64,000 nucleotides of DNA from Arthrobacter sp. ISL-48. Lineage in GTDB: Bacteria; Actinomycetota; Actinomycetes; Actinomycetales; Micrococcaceae. Of this stretch, positions 1-8,225 are shown one piece after another. Where the stretch lies: NCBI RefSeq assembly GCF_018613805.1, contig NZ_JAGGPL010000018.1:186001-250000 (forward strand), read 5' to 3'. The notes under the pieces are model-generated. The model did no database searches and was not told the DNA's origin. It was given only the letters and a program-made list of their open reading frames with translations. The stretch's first letter is position 1; each line of letters starts with the position of its first letter. The translations under genes were made by a program, and so were the position numbers.

Positions 1-46
1 AACCACCGAAAGATGGCTTCCGCTCGCGCAGCAAGTACAGGGTCAT
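1..46 (-). CDS. 5' end of a gene cut by the window edge; possible toxin partner of the adjacent antitoxin
   Basis: On the minus strand an ATG at 46-44 overlaps the TGA of the antitoxin-like gene (45-43) in an ATGA junction, and the frame stays open for 15 codons to the window edge (MTLYLLRERKPSFGG). The four-base overlap is the arrangement expected of a translationally coupled second gene. Xre/MbcA/ParS-type antitoxins are usually followed by a RES-domain toxin, so a RES toxin is the natural guess. The 15 visible residues carry no diagnostic motif, so the function is inference only. Confidence 0.4.
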   Translation of the reverse strand, partial: MTLYLLRERKPSFGG

Positions 47-423
47 GAATGAACGTTGGCGTCCAGGAACGCTCTCGCCGCCTCGATTACTTCTCTGTTC
101 ATGCCCTTGTTGAAGGCCTCCACAGGCGTGGTTTCATCGAGGAGAGGGTTGAGACCGATGAACCAGGACCGTGCAATATGCTCGTCGTGGTGAAGTTTCA
201 GGGCTCGCCAGACGCGCAAGGCTGTCTTAAGTTTGGTGACTGAACCGTCCCGGGGAATGGGGCCATCGGGCTTTGCCCATTCGGAAGGAAGCTTTCGGTC
301 ACGAACTCCGGCGAGCACAGCTACCAGGGTCGGCCCGAGAGCTTCATTGAGTTCTTTCGCTGTGGAGTGGATATCCATCTGGGCTACTTGGTTGAAGGTT
401 GCAGAAATGGCGTCAATTGGCAT
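43..423 (-). CDS. Xre/MbcA/ParS-type antitoxin-like protein
   Basis: A 126-residue soluble protein. Residues ~70-124 (RVWRAL ... SWFIGLNPLLDETTPVEAF ... EAARAFLDA) resemble the C-terminal toxin-binding domain of MbcA/ParS/Xre antitoxins: a tryptophan, then NPLL, then TPvEA, then an Ala-rich last helix. In that family this domain blocks a RES toxin that degrades NAD+. The N-terminal ~65 residues show no clear helix-turn-helix. The start at 423 has a strong AAGGAGAG ribosome site. The stop overlaps the start of the next gene (46), as in a two-gene toxin-antitoxin operon. Base composition is somewhat lower in GC than the later metabolic genes, which fits accessory DNA. The family call is from motif memory. 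Confidence 0.6.
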   Translation of the reverse strand: MPIDAISATFNQVAQMDIHSTAKELNEALGPTLVAVLAGVRDRKLPSEWAKPDGPIPRDGSVTKLKTALRVWRALKLHHDEHIARSWFIGLNPLLDETTPVEAFNKGMNREVIEAARAFLDANVHS

Positions 424-649
424 GGTGGCTCTCCTTCCAGGGTGGGCTTACGCCGACCCTTTACGGTATGTAAGGCAACCCATAAGACCCCCTCAAATAC
501 CCCTCGTTCAGGCACCAATCGTAGCCTTCTCGCCCGGACTGGTATAGGGGTTCAGCGAAGAATCTCCTGATGACCGCTATTGGACGGTTTCAGAAGGACA
601 ACCTGGTGAACAGATCAAGAACTCCACCTCTGGTTGATACGGTGGGTGC

Positions 650-1189
650 GTGCTCGAAGAACCGTCCGTAGTGCTCATTACTGGTCTGATGGCCTCAGGG
701 AAATCAACGGTCGCCGACGCGTTGGCACGACGACTGAACCGGGCGGCACATGTGCGCGGCGATATGTTTCGCCGGATGATTGTGTCGGGTCAGGCCGCGA
801 TGTCGAGCCCTTTAAGCAGCGAGGCACTCGCACAGTTGCATCTTCGGCAGCGCCTCGCAGCGGGAACCGCCGTTGAGTACGCACGTGCCGGAATCACGGC
901 AGTGGTGCAGGATCTCTACCTTGGCGGCGACCTGCCGAGGATGATTTCAATGGTGCAGCACCGGCCGCTGTACCTATTCGTCCTGGCCCCGCAAGTGGGG
1001 GTGGTGGAGGTGCGCGAACTGGCGCGTGAAAAGAGCGGATATGGTGCGGAATGGTCCGTCGCCGCGTTCGATCGGCATCTTCGCGAAGAGACTCCCCGCC
1101 TTGGGCTTTGGCTTGATACGTCGGATCTCACTGTGGAGCAGACAATCGATGGGATGCTGGAGAATTTGTCGGAGGCCTGGATTGACTGA
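650..1189 (+). CDS. AAA/P-loop kinase-like protein (CPT/zeta-like fold)
   Basis: A 179-residue P-loop NTPase. The Walker A motif GLMASGKST lies at residues 12-20, straight after the first beta strand, followed by a DALARRL helix and an RGDMFRRM segment typical of small-molecule kinases of the chloramphenicol phosphotransferase/AAA_33 group. A VVQDLYLGG strand-loop is a plausible Walker B. The substrate cannot be read from sequence. The GTG start at 650 is the first possible start after an in-frame TGA (635-637). The next gene begins inside its last codons, so the two are probably co-translated. Small kinases of this fold occur as resistance enzymes, as zeta-type toxins and in RNA or sugar metabolism, so no role is assigned. 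Confidence 0.6.
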   Translation: MLEEPSVVLITGLMASGKSTVADALARRLNRAAHVRGDMFRRMIVSGQAAMSSPLSSEALAQLHLRQRLAAGTAVEYARAGITAVVQDLYLGGDLPRMISMVQHRPLYLFVLAPQVGVVEVRELAREKSGYGAEWSVAAFDRHLREETPRLGLWLDTSDLTVEQTIDGMLENLSEAWID

Positions 1190-1610
1190 TCAAGCATCGC
1201 TGCCGCGTGTCGACGGCGACGACCTCGAGTGGGAGGGCCAGCTTCAGACCTGGAACGATGAGCCCTTCACCGGTATCGAAGTCTGGCGCTTTCCGAACGG
1301 CGCCATCGAGAGCGAATCGACGTACAAGGAGGGCCTCAGGGACGGCCTGTCGCGCACCTGGGACGAGAATGGCCTACTGGGCTCGGAGTTCACGTGCCGC
1401 CTTGGCACCATGCACGGCAATTCCAAGAAATGGCATGCCAACGGCCAGCTCGCCGAGGACGGCAACTATGAATGGGGCGTACGTATCGATGAGAAGGAGT
1501 ACAACCAGCAAGGCGTGCTGATCGACGAGTTCGCCATCGATCCTGCCGATCCCAATTCGCAGTACGGTATCCTGCTCAAGTTCAGGGAAGTCTACGACAA
1601 GCATCTGTAG
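1182..1610 (+). CDS. MORN-repeat protein, YwqK antitoxin-like
   Basis: A 142-residue protein with MORN-like repeats (F.G.e.wrfpnGai.se..Ykeg..dG....WdenG.l, then a second round ending WhaNGqLaedG), the pattern of the toxin-antitoxin YwqK family antitoxin. The start is the TTG at 1182, inside the end of the kinase gene (8-base overlap), with GGAGG at 1171-1175 six bases upstream. A longer open frame reaches back to 1026 but would overlap the kinase by more than 160 bases. The overlap implies coupled expression with the kinase. Whether the two proteins interact is not visible in the sequence; the YwqK antitoxin label itself is a family name, not proof of function. Confidence 0.6.
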   Translation: MTDQASLPRVDGDDLEWEGQLQTWNDEPFTGIEVWRFPNGAIESESTYKEGLRDGLSRTWDENGLLGSEFTCRLGTMHGNSKKWHANGQLAEDGNYEWGVRIDEKEYNQQGVLIDEFAIDPADPNSQYGILLKFREVYDKHL

Positions 1611-1707
1611 GGCGCTGTCATTACAAAAGTAACGGATGCGCGCATATGCATTCGGGGCCCTTTGATTGGGGAAAACCGAGTGTCCCGGTTCTCAGGCGGT
1701 AGTTTGG

Positions 1708-3402
1708 CTACGGCGCCAGCCGGTCACCCGGACGGTGCACCCGGAACCACCGGTAACCGTAACGGCCAAGCTCCACCGTGAAGGCGCCGTCGGGCTCCAG
1801 CGGAACGTTGTCGCCGTCGAACAGCTCCAGCAGGATGGCGCCTTTGTAGGCGCGGGCCGGAGCGTCGTCGGGACCGGCCTTACCCGCCACTTTCACCTTG
1901 TCCTCGCCGAAGTTGTGCAGCAGCACCAGCGTGGCCCCGGCCGAACTGACCGTGTGCGCGAAGACCGCGGGCTCGGGCTGGTCGATCATGGCGAACTCGC
2001 CCCAGCCCAGTTCCGGGGACTCGCGGTAGCGTTCGATGAGCGTTGCCATGAAGTTCCAGAGTGAGTCGGGGTCCCGCTTGGCGGCTGCGGCGTTCACCTT
2101 CTCCGGGCCGTACTCGCCGCGGACCAGCGGGGCCACCAGGTCGGAGACCCTCGCTGAGGAGAAGCCGCCGTTCTTCTCCGTGTTCCACTGCATCGGGGTG
2201 CGCACGGCAGCCCGGCTTTTCTGCCTCAGGTCCTCGCCCATGCATATCTCCTCCCCATAGAAGAGGACGGGGGTGCCGGGCAGGGAGAACATCAGCGAAT
2301 ACACCATCCGGATCCTGCCGGCGTCACCGCCGAGCATGGGCGGCAGCCTGCGGCGGAGGCCCCGGCCGTAAATCTGCATGTTCTTTTCGGGGCCGAACGC
2401 GGCGAATACCTCCTGGCGTTCGGCGTCGCTGAGCTTGTCCAGCGTGAGCTCGTCGTGGTTGCGGACGAACATGGCCCAGTGATTGTCAGGATGCAGCGGC
2501 GGCCGGCCCTTGATCGCCTCGGCAAGCGGGCGGGCGTCCTGCCGGGCCAGCGACAGGTACATGTGCTCCATGGACATGAAGTCGAACTGCATGTTCAGCT
2601 CGTTGCCCACGGAACCGCCGAAGTACTCCAGCTGCTCCTTGTAGGGCAGGTTCACCTCGCCCAGCAGTATGGCGCTGCCGTTCCGGCGGTTGAGGAAACT
2701 GCGCAGCGCACTGAGGTATTCGTGGGGGTCGATGTTGGCGGCCTCGTCCTTGGGCTCGCCGCGGGTTTCCAGGAAGAACGGGACGGCGTCCAGCCGGAAG
2801 CCGTCCAGCCCGAGCTGCAGCCACAGGCCCATGGCTTTGGCGATCTCGTTCCGCACCGCGGGGTTGGTGACGTTCAGGTCCGGCTGGAACTCGGCGAACA
2901 TATGCAGGTACCACTCCCCGGTGGCATCGTCCTGGGTCCAGAGGGACGTCTGCTCGCCCGGGAACACCACCTCGGACGATGTGTCAGGGGGAGTGTCCTT
3001 CCGCCAGACGTAGTAGTCCCGGTACGGGTTGTCGGTGGACTTCCTGGCTTCCACGAACCACGGGTGCCGGTTGGACGTGTGGTTGACCACAAAGTCCGCG
3101 ATTACCCGGAGGCCCCGGTCCTTTGCCGTGCGGATGAACTCCACCAGATCGCCCATGGTGCCCAGCCGGGGATCCACGCTGAAAAAATCCGTTACGTCGT
3201 ACCCGTCATCCCGGTCCGGCGACGGGTAGAAGGGCATCAGCCAGATGCACGTCACCCCCAGGGCCGCGAGGTAGTCCACCCGCTGGGTGAGGCCGGCGAA
3301 GTCGCCGGTCCCGTCGCCGTCGTCGTCGAAGAAGGTCTCCACGTCCAGGCAGTAGATGACGGCGTTCTTCCACCAGAGGTCCGAGGTTTCGGCGATTCTC
3401 AT
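1708..3402 (-). CDS. GH13 family glycosidase (alpha-amylase / trehalose synthase-like)
   Basis: A 564-residue cytoplasmic glycoside hydrolase 13 enzyme with no signal peptide. All GH13 active-site regions are visible: region I with D103 and H108 (IADFVVNH), region II GFRLDAVPFF with nucleophile D205, region III LLGEV with acid/base E249, and region IV FVRNHDE with H316-D317. The N-terminus (WWKNAVIYCLDVETFFDDDGDGTGDF) is close to trehalose synthase and maltosyltransferase-type enzymes. It lacks the C-terminal kinase domain of fused TreS proteins. It acts on an alpha-glucan or disaccharide; the exact reaction is not decided. Its ATG overlaps the stop of the upstream LLM oxidoreductase (ATGA, 3399-3402), so the two are translationally coupled. 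Confidence 0.85.
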   Translation of the reverse strand: MRIAETSDLWWKNAVIYCLDVETFFDDDGDGTGDFAGLTQRVDYLAALGVTCIWLMPFYPSPDRDDGYDVTDFFSVDPRLGTMGDLVEFIRTAKDRGLRVIADFVVNHTSNRHPWFVEARKSTDNPYRDYYVWRKDTPPDTSSEVVFPGEQTSLWTQDDATGEWYLHMFAEFQPDLNVTNPAVRNEIAKAMGLWLQLGLDGFRLDAVPFFLETRGEPKDEAANIDPHEYLSALRSFLNRRNGSAILLGEVNLPYKEQLEYFGGSVGNELNMQFDFMSMEHMYLSLARQDARPLAEAIKGRPPLHPDNHWAMFVRNHDELTLDKLSDAERQEVFAAFGPEKNMQIYGRGLRRRLPPMLGGDAGRIRMVYSLMFSLPGTPVLFYGEEICMGEDLRQKSRAAVRTPMQWNTEKNGGFSSARVSDLVAPLVRGEYGPEKVNAAAAKRDPDSLWNFMATLIERYRESPELGWGEFAMIDQPEPAVFAHTVSSAGATLVLLHNFGEDKVKVAGKAGPDDAPARAYKGAILLELFDGDNVPLEPDGAFTVELGRYGYRWFRVHRPGDRLAP

Positions 3403-4394
3403 GGCGCGGTCTCCTTCACTGGCGAATGGTCAGGCGTCCGGTGGAGCTCCGGCAGGACGTCCGCGGCGAATGCGTCGATGAACGGTGCCTGCTCCTGCCC
3501 CACGAAGTGGAGGTACAGCTCGTCGAAGCCGAGGCCGGCATACCCGGCCAGCCACTCCGCGTGCTGGTCCAGGCTCGCGGAGACGTTCACGGATTTTCGG
3601 ACCTGGTCCTCGCCTACATGGGTGCTGACGCCGTCGAAGTGGGCGGCGGTGGGCAGATCCCAAGTGACGGGCGGCGCGAAGGTGTTGCTTCGCCACTGGT
3701 CCAGGGCAATGGCGACGGCGGCCTCCTCCTTCGGCGCCCAGGAGAGGTGAACCTGGAGGACCGCCTTCCCTTGGCCGCCGTTGTCCCGGTAGGCGGCCAG
3801 CATGTCCCTGAGCTTTCCGGCGGGCTGGTTCACCGTCACCAGGCCGTCCGCCCAAGCGGCGGCACGGCGGGCGGTGTCGACGCTGATGGCCGGAGCGATG
3901 AGCGGCGGCGGGGGTTCGGGAACGTCCCAGATCCGCGCCTGCTCAACAGTCACCAGCCCGTGGTGCGTCACCTCCTCGCCCCGGTGCAGGCGGCGGATGA
4001 TGTCCACGCACTCCTCGAGCCGGAGCTGCCGCGTCTCCTTGGGCGGCCACGCCCCGCCTGTGACGTGCTCGTTCATGTTCTCGCCGCTGCCGGGGGCCAG
4101 CCAGAAACGGCCGGGAAACATGCTGGCCAGCGTGGCCGAGGCGTGCGCGATGATGGCCGGATGGTAGCGCTGGCCGGGCGCCGTCACCACCCCGAACGTG
4201 AGGTTGGTCGTGGCCAGTGCCGCGCCCAGCCAAGACCAGGCAAAACCCGAATGCCCTTGCCTGGCGGACCACGGCTCTATGTGATCAGAGCACATGGCGG
4301 CATCAAAACCGGCCTGTTCCGCGTGCTGGACATCCTTGAGCAGCTGTCCTGGACTGATCTGTTCATGCGAGGCGTGGAAGCCGACGGTGACCAT
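3399..4394 (-). CDS. LLM-class flavin-dependent oxidoreductase (TIGR03885-like)
   Basis: A 331-residue luciferase-like monooxygenase fold protein (MVTVGFHASHEQISPGQLL ... SDHIEPW ... FGVVTAPGQRYHPAIIAH ... GENMNEHV). It looks like the subgroup called non-F420 flavinoid oxidoreductase (TIGR03885), which is thought to use FMN rather than F420. The substrate is unknown. It is the first gene of a two-gene operon with the GH13 enzyme, whose ATG lies in its stop codon, which suggests a shared role in a sugar or stress pathway. It is divergent from the AEC transporter across a ~110-bp promoter region. Confidence 0.75.
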   Translation of the reverse strand: MVTVGFHASHEQISPGQLLKDVQHAEQAGFDAAMCSDHIEPWSARQGHSGFAWSWLGAALATTNLTFGVVTAPGQRYHPAIIAHASATLASMFPGRFWLAPGSGENMNEHVTGGAWPPKETRQLRLEECVDIIRRLHRGEEVTHHGLVTVEQARIWDVPEPPPPLIAPAISVDTARRAAAWADGLVTVNQPAGKLRDMLAAYRDNGGQGKAVLQVHLSWAPKEEAAVAIALDQWRSNTFAPPVTWDLPTAAHFDGVSTHVGEDQVRKSVNVSASLDQHAEWLAGYAGLGFDELYLHFVGQEQAPFIDAFAADVLPELHRTPDHSPVKETAP

Positions 4395-4504
4395 CGTTAA
4401 GGTCTACAGTCCCGCGCGGCGCTGTGTCGAGGGCGAGCCGCATGTCAGATAAGTTGGGAGCCTGTAATACAAGAATTTCAGGCGGGCCGGAAGGAGGTAG
4501 CTCT

Positions 4505-5428
4505 GTGGGTGGCGTGCTGATCGGGCTGGCGGTGATCGGCGTCGTCATCGCGGTGGGATACATAGCTGCCCGATGCGGGCTGGGCGGCGAGCCCACGGTG
4601 TCGGCGCTGACCCGCACGGCGTTCTTCATCACCAACCCCGTGCTGCTGTTCACCGTCGTCCTGAAATCCGACCTCGCGGTGGTCTTCTCCGCCTATGTCC
4701 CGCTGGCCCTGCTTACGGCGGGAATCACGGCCCTGCTGTATGTGACGCTGAGCCGGCTCTGGTTCCGGCGGCCCCTCGCCGAGACCGCCGTGGGCGCGAT
4801 GGCAAGTTCCTACGTCAACGCCAACAACATCGGCATCCCCATCACCGTCTACGCGCTGGGCGATGCAACGCCCGTGGCGCCTGTGCTCCTGGTACAGCTC
4901 CTCCTGTTCGCGCCGCTGGTCCTCACGGTGCTGGACCTGTCCGCGGCCGGACGGTTCTCGCCCCGTCGGATGCTGACCCAGCCGTTCCGGAACCCCATGA
5001 TCATCGCCTCCCTCCTGGGCGTGGTGCTGGCTGCCTTCCACGTGCAGCTGCCCGAGCCGGTCATGGCGCCGTTATCGCTGCTGGGCGGGGCGGCCGTCCC
5101 GGTGGTCCTGCTGGCCTTCGGCATGTCCCTTCACGGAAACCGGATCCTGCACAGCGGCGGCCACACGGCCGAGATCCTGACTGCCACGGCACTCAAGTCG
5201 GCCGTCATGCCGGCGGTGGCATTCGCCGTCGGACGGTTCGTCTTCAATCTTGAGCACCACATGCTGCTGGGGGTTGTGCTGATGGCCGCGCTGCCGACCG
5301 CCCAGAACGTGTTTCTGTTTGCCAACCGTTACAGCCGCGGCAAGACGGTGGCCCGGGAAACCGTGTTGCTTTCGACGGCGGCCGCGGCCCCGGTGCTGAT
5401 CCTTGCGGTCTGGCTTCTGGCGGGTTAG
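4505..5428 (+). CDS. AEC family transporter (auxin efflux carrier-like permease)
   Basis: An integral membrane protein of 307 residues with about ten hydrophobic segments in the AEC two-half arrangement. The conserved YVNANNIGIPI segment follows the fourth helix, and the last helices carry LPTAQNVFLFA. AEC carriers export or exchange small organic acids such as malate; the substrate here is unknown. I place the start at GTG 4505, seven bases after a strong AAGGAGG (4491-4497). A longer in-frame opening from 4424 would add a non-hydrophobic, unlikely leader. The ligase gene follows after 30 bases on the same strand. Confidence 0.8.
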   Translation: MGGVLIGLAVIGVVIAVGYIAARCGLGGEPTVSALTRTAFFITNPVLLFTVVLKSDLAVVFSAYVPLALLTAGITALLYVTLSRLWFRRPLAETAVGAMASSYVNANNIGIPITVYALGDATPVAPVLLVQLLLFAPLVLTVLDLSAAGRFSPRRMLTQPFRNPMIIASLLGVVLAAFHVQLPEPVMAPLSLLGGAAVPVVLLAFGMSLHGNRILHSGGHTAEILTATALKSAVMPAVAFAVGRFVFNLEHHMLLGVVLMAALPTAQNVFLFANRYSRGKTVARETVLLSTAAAAPVLILAVWLLAG

Positions 5429-5458
5429 ACCTACCGCCGGAGCGGCCCTCGGGCAAGA

Positions 5459-6556
5459 ATGGGCACTATGCAACTTCCCGTGATGCCTCCCGTCCCGCCC
5501 ATGCTCGCCAAGGCCGTCAGCGGCATTGGTGGCCTCCCAAAAGAAGCGGACCTCAGTTATGAGCCCAAGTGGGACGGGTTCCGGTCCATCATCTTCCGCG
5601 ACGGGGACGACCTGGAGATCGGCAGCCGCAACGAGAAACCCATGACCCGGTACTTCCCGGAGCTTGTGGAGGCGCTGAAGGAGAACCTGCCGCCGCGGTG
5701 CGTGCTCGACGGCGAGATCGTCCTGGTGGGCGCCTCGGGGGACCGCTTGGATTTCGACGCCCTGCAGCAGCGGATCCACCCCGCGGCCAGCCGGGTGAAG
5801 CTGCTGGCCGCGCAGACCCCGGCCAAGTTCGTGGCCTTCGACCTGCTGGCCCTGGGCGACGACGACTACACCGGCCGGCCCTTTGCCGAACGGCGGGCCG
5901 CGCTGGAGAAGGCGCTCGCCGGCAGCCGGGCTCCCGTCCACCTCACCGCCGCCACCCAGGACAAGGAGGTCGCGGAGCAGTGGTTCCAGCAGTTCGAAGG
6001 CGCCGGCCTGGACGGAATCGTGGCCAAGCCGCTGGGCGGCCGTTACCAGCCGGACAAGCGGGTGATGTTCAAGATCAAGCACGAGCGCACCGCCGACTGC
6101 GTGGTGGCCGGATACCGGGTGCACAAAAGCGGTCCGGACGCGATCGGCTCACTGCTGCTCGGCTTATACAAGGACGACGGCGGCCTGGCCAGCGTGGGCG
6201 TGATCGGCGCCTTCCCGATGAAACGCCGGCAGGAACTGTTCAAGGAACTCCAGCCGCTGGTCACCGGCTTCGATGGGCACCCCTGGGCCTGGGCGAAGCA
6301 GGAGGACGGCGAACGCACGCCGCGGAACGCGGAGGGCAGCCGCTGGAGCGCCGGGAAGGACCTCTCCTTTGTGCCGCTCCGGCCAGAACTGGTGGTGGAG
6401 GTCAGGTACGACCATATGGAAGGTGAGCGCTTCCGCCACACCGCCCAGTTTGCCCGCTGGCGGCCGGACCGGGATCCGGAATCGTGCACCTATGAGCAGC
6501 TGGAGGAGCCTGTCAGCTTCGACCTGGCGTCGGTCCTGGAAACCGGCCGGCCATAA
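5459..6556 (+). CDS. ligC: ATP-dependent DNA ligase, LigC type
   Basis: A 365-residue ATP-dependent DNA ligase with an adenylation domain and an OB-fold. Motif I is YEPKWDGFR with the adenylated lysine at K37. Further motifs visible are SRNEKP (III-region), VLDGEIV, FDLLALGDDDY, GLDGIVAKPLGGRY and VMFKIKHERTADCVVAGY. Length and domain content match actinobacterial LigC, the stand-alone ligase implicated in back-up repair, rather than the LigD polymerase/nuclease fusion. No Ku or polymerase gene lies nearby. The start is ATG 5459; ATG 5468 is an alternative, and neither has a strong ribosome site. Its 3' end overlaps the convergent ABC ATPase gene by 44 bases. Confidence 0.85.
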   Translation: MGTMQLPVMPPVPPMLAKAVSGIGGLPKEADLSYEPKWDGFRSIIFRDGDDLEIGSRNEKPMTRYFPELVEALKENLPPRCVLDGEIVLVGASGDRLDFDALQQRIHPAASRVKLLAAQTPAKFVAFDLLALGDDDYTGRPFAERRAALEKALAGSRAPVHLTAATQDKEVAEQWFQQFEGAGLDGIVAKPLGGRYQPDKRVMFKIKHERTADCVVAGYRVHKSGPDAIGSLLLGLYKDDGGLASVGVIGAFPMKRRQELFKELQPLVTGFDGHPWAWAKQEDGERTPRNAEGSRWSAGKDLSFVPLRPELVVEVRYDHMEGERFRHTAQFARWRPDRDPESCTYEQLEEPVSFDLASVLETGRP

Positions 6557-8225
6557 CATTCGGCACAACGGCGCTCTGCGCGCGGGCTGGCTTCGCGACG
6601 TCCAGCACCGTCCACAGGCCGTCAGTCCTGCACGGGATCGCCGCCGAGACCAGCGCCTGGCTGTGCGGATGGCGGGGAGCCGCGAAGAATTCCCCGGTTT
6701 CGGCGACCTCGATCACCCGGCCGTGCAGAAGTACGGCCACCCTGTCGCACATGTACCGGACAACGTCCATGTCGTGCGAGATCACGATCAGCGACAGGTC
6801 GTGCTCACGCTGGAGCCGCAGCAACAGGCCGAGGATGGTGCGCTGGGTAAGCGCGTCCAAGGCCGAGGTGGCCTCGTCGCAGATCAGTACCTGCGGTTCA
6901 AGAAGGAGCGCGCGGGCGATCGTGGCCCGCTGGAGCTGTCCGCCTGAGCATTGGCCGGGCCGCTTGTCCAGCAGGCTCCCGTCCAGCTCCACCTCGTCCA
7001 TCACAGCACCGATCCGGGCGTCGCGCTGCTGCGGTGAGAGCCCCGGACGTTTCCGGAGCGGTGCGTGCAGGCTGGTGCGCAGGGTCATGCGCGGGTCAAA
7101 GGCGCCGTGCGGTTCCTGGAACACCAGCTGGACAGCTGTGGCCTCGCCTGTGCCGGCTTCGCCCAGCTGCCGGGTGATGGTGCCCGTGCTGGCCGCGTCC
7201 AGCCCTACGATGGTCCGGGCCAGCGTGCTCTTGCCGGATCCCGATTGGCCCAGGACGCCCAGGATCTCGCCGCGTTTAAGGGTCAGGGAGACGTCCTCCA
7301 ACGCTGTGTGCCCGGTTTTCCGCCGCCGTGGCCCGAAGCGTTTGCCCACGCCGTCCAGGATCAGGACTTCACGTTCCGTGGAGGGCGGACGACGGCGGGA
7401 CTCAGGGGCCAGGCGTGCGGCCGCCAGGAGTTGCTGGGCGTAAGCGGTGCTAGGGCGGGTCAGCAGTTCACTGGCAGGACCGGCTTCCACGATGCTGCCG
7501 GCGTTCATGACGAGCACTCGGTCCGCGTAGGAGGCAACTGATGCGATGTTGTGGGTGATGTACAGGACGCCCAGGCCGCGTTCCCGGCGCTCCCTGTCCA
7601 GCAGCTGCAGAACCTGGCGTTCCAGCACCTTGTCCAGTGCGGACGTGGGCTCATCGGCCAGCAGGATGTCCGGCTGTCCGGCCAGCGCCAGGGCGGTCAT
7701 GGCACGTTGGGCCATACCGCCGGAGAGCTGGTGCGGGTAGGCGCGGACTCCCTTGGCAGGATCCGCGAAGCCCACCTCGTCCAGCAGTTCCAGCGCTTTG
7801 GCCCGCGCCTTCCTGCCGCGGAGCCCGGCATGGAGGCGCAACGGTTCTTTGAGGTGGTGACCGATAGTGCGGTTCGGGTTGAACATCCGCTTGGGCTGCT
7901 GGAACAGCATTCCCAGCCGGCCGCCGCGGACAGCGTTCAGCTCTGGCTCGGTTGCCCGGGTCAGGTCCAGGCCGCCGAGCCGGATGGAACCGCCGGTGAT
8001 CCCCAGCTGCGGGGGCAGGAGGCGCAGTGAGGACATGGCAGTCAGGGTTTTTCCGGAGCCCGAGCTGCCTACCAGGGCCACGAACTCCCCGGGATCCACC
8101 GACAACGAGACACCGGACAGCAGGGGCGGTCCGCTGTGCGCGCCCGCCGCTGACGGACCAGTGGCGGACGCAGGGGCAAGACTCACCTCAAGGCCGTCCA
8201 GGACGAGGCTCGCGCTCTTGGTCAT
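6513..8225 (-). CDS. Fused double ATP-binding protein of Dpp/Opp-type ABC importer
   Basis: A 570-residue fusion of two nucleotide-binding domains, equivalent to DppD plus DppF. The first has Walker A GSSGSGKT, signature LSGGMAQR and Walker B ILLADEPTSALD. The second has GQSGSGKST, CSGGQLQR and VLICDEATSALD. Both carry the switch-histidine strand (ITHN, ISHD). I choose the ATG at 8225, which overlaps the permease stop in an ATGA; the open frame extends further upstream only as a shadow of the permease. It powers import by the two permeases and lipoprotein encoded just upstream, and is the last gene of the operon that begins behind the iron box at 11623. Confidence 0.85.
   Translation of the reverse strand: MTKSASLVLDGLEVSLAPASATGPSAAGAHSGPPLLSGVSLSVDPGEFVALVGSSGSGKTLTAMSSLRLLPPQLGITGGSIRLGGLDLTRATEPELNAVRGGRLGMLFQQPKRMFNPNRTIGHHLKEPLRLHAGLRGRKARAKALELLDEVGFADPAKGVRAYPHQLSGGMAQRAMTALALAGQPDILLADEPTSALDKVLERQVLQLLDRERRERGLGVLYITHNIASVASYADRVLVMNAGSIVEAGPASELLTRPSTAYAQQLLAAARLAPESRRRPPSTEREVLILDGVGKRFGPRRRKTGHTALEDVSLTLKRGEILGVLGQSGSGKSTLARTIVGLDAASTGTITRQLGEAGTGEATAVQLVFQEPHGAFDPRMTLRTSLHAPLRKRPGLSPQQRDARIGAVMDEVELDGSLLDKRPGQCSGGQLQRATIARALLLEPQVLICDEATSALDALTQRTILGLLLRLQREHDLSLIVISHDMDVVRYMCDRVAVLLHGRVIEVAETGEFFAAPRHPHSQALVSAAIPCRTDGLWTVLDVAKPARAQSAVVPNVMAGRFPGPTPGRS

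Noticed and set aside
2455..3750. Plus-strand open frame of 431 codons opposite the GH13 and LLM genes
   Set aside because: It lies wholly opposite genes with intact catalytic motifs, has no family resemblance, and is a typical mirror frame of high-GC coding DNA.
5459..6556. Part of a non-homologous end-joining cluster with LigD and Ku
   Set aside because: The protein has only ligase and OB domains, and no Ku, polymerase or phosphoesterase gene is near.
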